From Deltaproteobacteria bacterium (GTDB lineage Bacteria > Desulfobacterota > Binatia > UBA9968), in NCBI GenBank assembly GCA_005879435.1, contig VBKX01000139.1, positions 1 to 9,011 of the forward strand: 9,011 bases of DNA, read 5' to 3'. The position numbers and the translations under genes are program-made. The first letter of the stretch is position 1; the number at the start of each line of letters is the position of its first letter. Shown in pieces: positions 6,674 through 9,011 of the stretch. Under the pieces are notes generated by a model that ran no database searches, was not told where the DNA came from, and was given only the letters and a program-made list of their open reading frames with translations.

Positions 6674-7453
6674 ATGTCGGCAATTTCCAGCGAACAAAGA
6701 TCGGCAACAGAACCTAAAGTCCTTCCGACGCTTCCGTCGGTTCACTGGACCGAACGTTACTTCCGTTTCCTCTGGGGAACGGTGGGAATCGTCGGTTGTT
6801 TGCTTTTGTGGCAGCTCGGTTCTTCGACAGAGGTACTCGATCCACTATTCGTCAGCTCGCCACTGGAAGTTTTACGGACCGCGCTGCGACTCCTTCCGTC
6901 GCCGGAATTTCTCGGCCATTTGTTCATCACGACGCAGTGTCTTTTTCTCGGGCTTTCGATCGCGCTCGTCGTCGGCGTTGTCGTCGGACTGCCCATCGGC
7001 TGGTTTCCTCGGCTGAACGCGACCTTTGAGCCGGTCATCGCCGCTGTCTACGGTGTTCCCTATATCGCCTTCCTTCCCGTAATAATTATGTGGACCGGCA
7101 TCGGCATGACGTCGCGCGTCATCATCGTCTTTTGGTCCGCGGTTTTTCCGTTGATCATCAATTCGATCCAAGGCGCGCGCGAAGTCGATGATAATTTCCT
7201 GCGGGTCATCACATTGCCGTCCTCCGTGCCCTATATTTTGGCCGGGCTGCGAACCAGCATCGGCCGCGCCATCGTTGGCGTCGTCGTCGCGGAGTTTTTC
7301 ATGTCGTCGAAAGGGCTCGGCTATTTTATTAACCTCAAGGCTAACGCGCTCGAGATGGCGCCGGCGTTCGTCGCCATCGTGCTCCTCGCTCTCTTCGGTA
7401 TCACTCTCGTCAGCATCGTCACCTATATCGAAAATCGCTTTTGCAACTGGTAA
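6674..7453 (+). CDS. ABC transporter permease, SsuC/TauC-like, with shortened EAA loop
   Basis: This 259-residue inner-membrane permease belongs to the binding-protein-dependent transport family. Helices are visible at about 35-50, 85-111, 119-140, 147-164, 186-208 and 228-250. VVVGLPIGW (102-110), YGVPYIAFLPVIIMWTGIG (126-144) and LAGLRTSIGRA (189-199) are family landmarks. In relatives, the cytoplasmic loop between the fourth and fifth helices runs from G(A/I)R.(V/I)D through an EAA-type helix containing (S/G)xGA.... to I.LP, about 30 residues. Here only 16 residues separate G167 from P182 (GAREVDDNFLRVITLP). The central EAA part, including its conserved glycine, is missing, an in-frame loss of about 14 residues near 7202-7207. 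That helix normally docks in the ATPase groove, so coupling may be impaired. Both flanks match the family closely, and the reading frame is otherwise intact. Confidence 0.88.
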   Translation: MSAISSEQRSATEPKVLPTLPSVHWTERYFRFLWGTVGIVGCLLLWQLGSSTEVLDPLFVSSPLEVLRTALRLLPSPEFLGHLFITTQCLFLGLSIALVVGVVVGLPIGWFPRLNATFEPVIAAVYGVPYIAFLPVIIMWTGIGMTSRVIIVFWSAVFPLIINSIQGAREVDDNFLRVITLPSSVPYILAGLRTSIGRAIVGVVVAEFFMSSKGLGYFINLKANALEMAPAFVAIVLLALFGITLVSIVTYIENRFCNW

Positions 7454-7463
7454 ATAGCTCTAT

Positions 7464-7937
7464 ATGCACACTCACAACTTTCCATATCGGCTGGTCGGCG
7501 CGATCATCCTGATGCTCCACGCCTGCCCGCTCGGCGCAGTCGAATTATCGCCGGCTGGCCTTTGGCGAACCATTGATGAGCACTCCGGTCAAGCCAAAGG
7601 TTTGGTTCGGATAAAAGAAGTAAACGGGCAATTCGAGGGAAAGATAGAAAAAATTTTCCCTACGCCGGGCGACGATCCGGCTCCGAAGTGCGAGAAATGT
7701 GACGGCGCCCACCGCAATCAGCCGGTCCTCGGCATGACGTTTCTTTGGGGACTCAAAAAGCAAGGAGACGAATACCAAGGTGGCGAGATACTCGACCCGG
7801 AGACCGGCAAAGTCTATCGGGCGACGATTAAGCTCGCTGACGGCGGCAGGAAACTCGAGGTGCGGGCTGCGCGAGGAGTAGAACCGCGATCAGTCCGCCA
7901 CGACGTTAATCATCGGATCGGCAAGCTGTATTTATAA
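7464..7937 (+). CDS. Small secreted DUF2147-family protein with atypical C-terminus
   Basis: This 157-residue exported protein has a signal peptide at 1-25 (Arg9, hydrophobic AIILMLHACPLGA) with probable cleavage at LGA|V. Cys21 also sits in a poor lipobox-like context (LHAC). The mature part matches DUF2147: LSPAGLWRTIDEHSGQ (28-43), GLVRI then GQFEGKIEKIFP (46-66), the cysteine pair CEKC (76-79), QPVLGMTFLWGLKKQGDEY (86-104), and GGEILDPETGKVYRATIKL (106-124). Relatives end with a strand containing a QTW-like motif; here the text departs after LEVR (131-134) and no TGG codon exists in any frame of the remaining 3' part. DUF2147 has no established catalytic role that I know of; a lipocalin-like ligand barrel has been suggested. 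It starts 10 nt after the permease stop, with no clear Shine-Dalgarno sequence, so it may be the last gene of the importer operon. Confidence 0.75.
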   Translation: MHTHNFPYRLVGAIILMLHACPLGAVELSPAGLWRTIDEHSGQAKGLVRIKEVNGQFEGKIEKIFPTPGDDPAPKCEKCDGAHRNQPVLGMTFLWGLKKQGDEYQGGEILDPETGKVYRATIKLADGGRKLEVRAARGVEPRSVRHDVNHRIGKLYL

Positions 7938-7980
7938 AAAAGTTTAATGATCAGCTAAATTTAAACCGCGCATTACTTAT

Positions 7981-9011
7981 ATGACTGAAGTTCGTTTTGT
8001 CGACACCACATTACGCGACGGGCAACAAAGCCTCTGGGCGTACAACATGAGAACCGGCATGATCGTGCCCATTGTCGAATACATCGACGCCGCTGGTTTC
8101 GAAGCCGTGGAGTTCGGCGGGCCGGTGGAACTGCCCAAATGCGTCAAAGAGCTGCGCGAGAATCCCTGGGAACGCTATCGGTTGGTCATCCCGAAATTCA
8201 AAAAAACACCCTTACGGTTGATCCACGGCACGCGAAGCGGATTTGCGATTTACCCGGAAGCGCTGCATCAGCTTTACGACAGCTGCATGGCCAAGGTCGG
8301 TGTAACCGAGGTGCGCATTTCCGACTCGTGGAACGATCCGGCCGATTGGGCTTGGCGCGTTAAACAGGCAAAGAACGCTGGCCTCAAGCCGATTATCAAT
8401 TTGATCTACACCGTGTCGCCGCGTCACAGCGACGAATACTTTGCCAACAAGATCCGCGAAGCATTTGCCCTCGATGTCTATCGCGTCATTTTCAAGGACC
8501 CGGGCGGTATCTTAACGCCCGAAAGAACCAAGACTGTAGTGCCGGCGGTGCTGAAGGCGGCCTGCGGGAAGACCGTGGAATTGCACACACATTGCACCAC
8601 CGGCCTCGGTACGCTCTGTTGCCTGGAAGCGATCAAAGCCGGCATGTTTCACGTTAACACCGCCATTCCACCGCTGGCCGATGGATCGTCGAATCCGTCG
8701 ATTTTCAACGTCGCGATGAATGCGCGCGCGCTGGGTTTCAAAACCGCGATCGATGAAGCACCGTTGCGGCACGTGGCGAAGCATTTCACCGCCTGCGCCA
8801 AAGAGGAAAATCTGCCCATCGGCAAAACGCCGGAGTATGATTACGCCCAATATGTGCATCAGATCCCCGGCGGCATGATTTCCAACCTGCGCTACCAGCT
8901 GCGCCGTGTCGGCATGGAAAACAAGGTCGAGCAGACATTGGCAGAAGCCGCACAAGTGCGCGCCGACTTCGGCTACCCGATCATGGTAACACCGCTGTCG
9001 CAGTTCGTCGG
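7981..9011 (+). CDS. Biotin-dependent carboxyltransferase-domain protein (pyruvate carboxylase subunit B / OadA-like), partial at right edge
   Basis: The frame is open from ATG 7981 to the window edge, 343 codons without a stop. It encodes the HMGL-like TIM barrel used by pyruvate carboxylase subunit B, oxaloacetate decarboxylase alpha and transcarboxylase 5S, which move CO2 between biotin and an oxo-acid. DTTLRDGQQSLWA (8-20) is the entry motif, with Asp8 as metal ligand. Lys172 in VIFKDPGG is the lysine carbamylated in relatives. His202 and His204 in LHTH complete the metal site. ADGSSNPS (232-239) and HQIPGGMISNLRYQL (296-310) match the barrel end. One difference from PYC/OadA is HTHC (Cys205) where those have HTHD. 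Whether a biotinyl domain follows is outside the window. It starts 43 nt after the DUF2147 gene, across an AT-rich gap, and may have its own promoter. The substrate is uncertain: pyruvate, oxaloacetate or another oxo-acid. Confidence 0.85.
   Translation, partial: MTEVRFVDTTLRDGQQSLWAYNMRTGMIVPIVEYIDAAGFEAVEFGGPVELPKCVKELRENPWERYRLVIPKFKKTPLRLIHGTRSGFAIYPEALHQLYDSCMAKVGVTEVRISDSWNDPADWAWRVKQAKNAGLKPIINLIYTVSPRHSDEYFANKIREAFALDVYRVIFKDPGGILTPERTKTVVPAVLKAACGKTVELHTHCTTGLGTLCCLEAIKAGMFHVNTAIPPLADGSSNPSIFNVAMNARALGFKTAIDEAPLRHVAKHFTACAKEENLPIGKTPEYDYAQYVHQIPGGMISNLRYQLRRVGMENKVEQTLAEAAQVRADFGYPIMVTPLSQFV

Noticed and set aside
7938..7980. AT-rich gap before the carboxyltransferase gene as a defined promoter
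   Set aside because: TAAATT at 7956-7961 could be a -10 box, but there is no acceptable -35 box at the right spacing.

Overview
The window reads as an ordinary chromosomal stretch of a moderately GC-rich environmental Gram-negative bacterium, with every supported gene on the + strand. Three things suggest an uncultured proteobacterium-like or Binatota/Tectomicrobia-like soil or groundwater lineage. These are several NMT1/SsuA-type periplasmic binding proteins ending in a FVDKLY-like tail, a luciferase-like flavin monooxygenase, and a biotin-dependent carboxyltransferase-type enzyme of the kind I associate with such genomes. This placement is an inference by resemblance; no rRNA or marker gene is present.

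Layout. Positions 2-1516 hold the end of one major facilitator (MFS) exporter and a complete, clearly paralogous second one. An orphan periplasmic substrate-binding protein follows (1600-2592), then a SAM-dependent methyltransferase (2658-3512). Positions 3513-3744 are non-coding and contain an imperfect palindromic dispersed-type repeat and a second inverted repeat. Next comes a luciferase-like flavin oxidoreductase (3745-4677) whose normal N-terminus appears to be missing. A compact ABC importer cassette follows: binding protein (4796-5785), ATPase (5892-6659) and permease (6674-7453). After it lie a small secreted DUF2147-type protein (7464-7937) and a carboxyltransferase-domain enzyme that runs off the right edge (7981-9011).

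How the genes may work together. The binding protein-ATPase-permease trio has the architecture of the SsuABC/TauABC/ThiXYZ importer class, which takes up small organic molecules such as sulfonates or pyrimidine precursors. A flavin monooxygenase beside such an importer recalls the ssu alkanesulfonate logic (import, then oxidative cleavage). The substrate cannot be read from this sequence, and the orphan binding protein could be a second specificity subunit for the same transporter.

The most unusual signals are signs of decay or remodelling rather than a new system. The permease seems to have lost about 14 residues in frame, exactly in the conserved EAA loop that should dock on the ATPase. The flavin oxidoreductase lacks its first beta strand and an ordinary start codon. 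The DUF2147 protein has an atypical C-terminus. I found no CRISPR array, transposase, tRNA, rRNA or phage gene, and nothing that supports an undescribed defence or mobile system.
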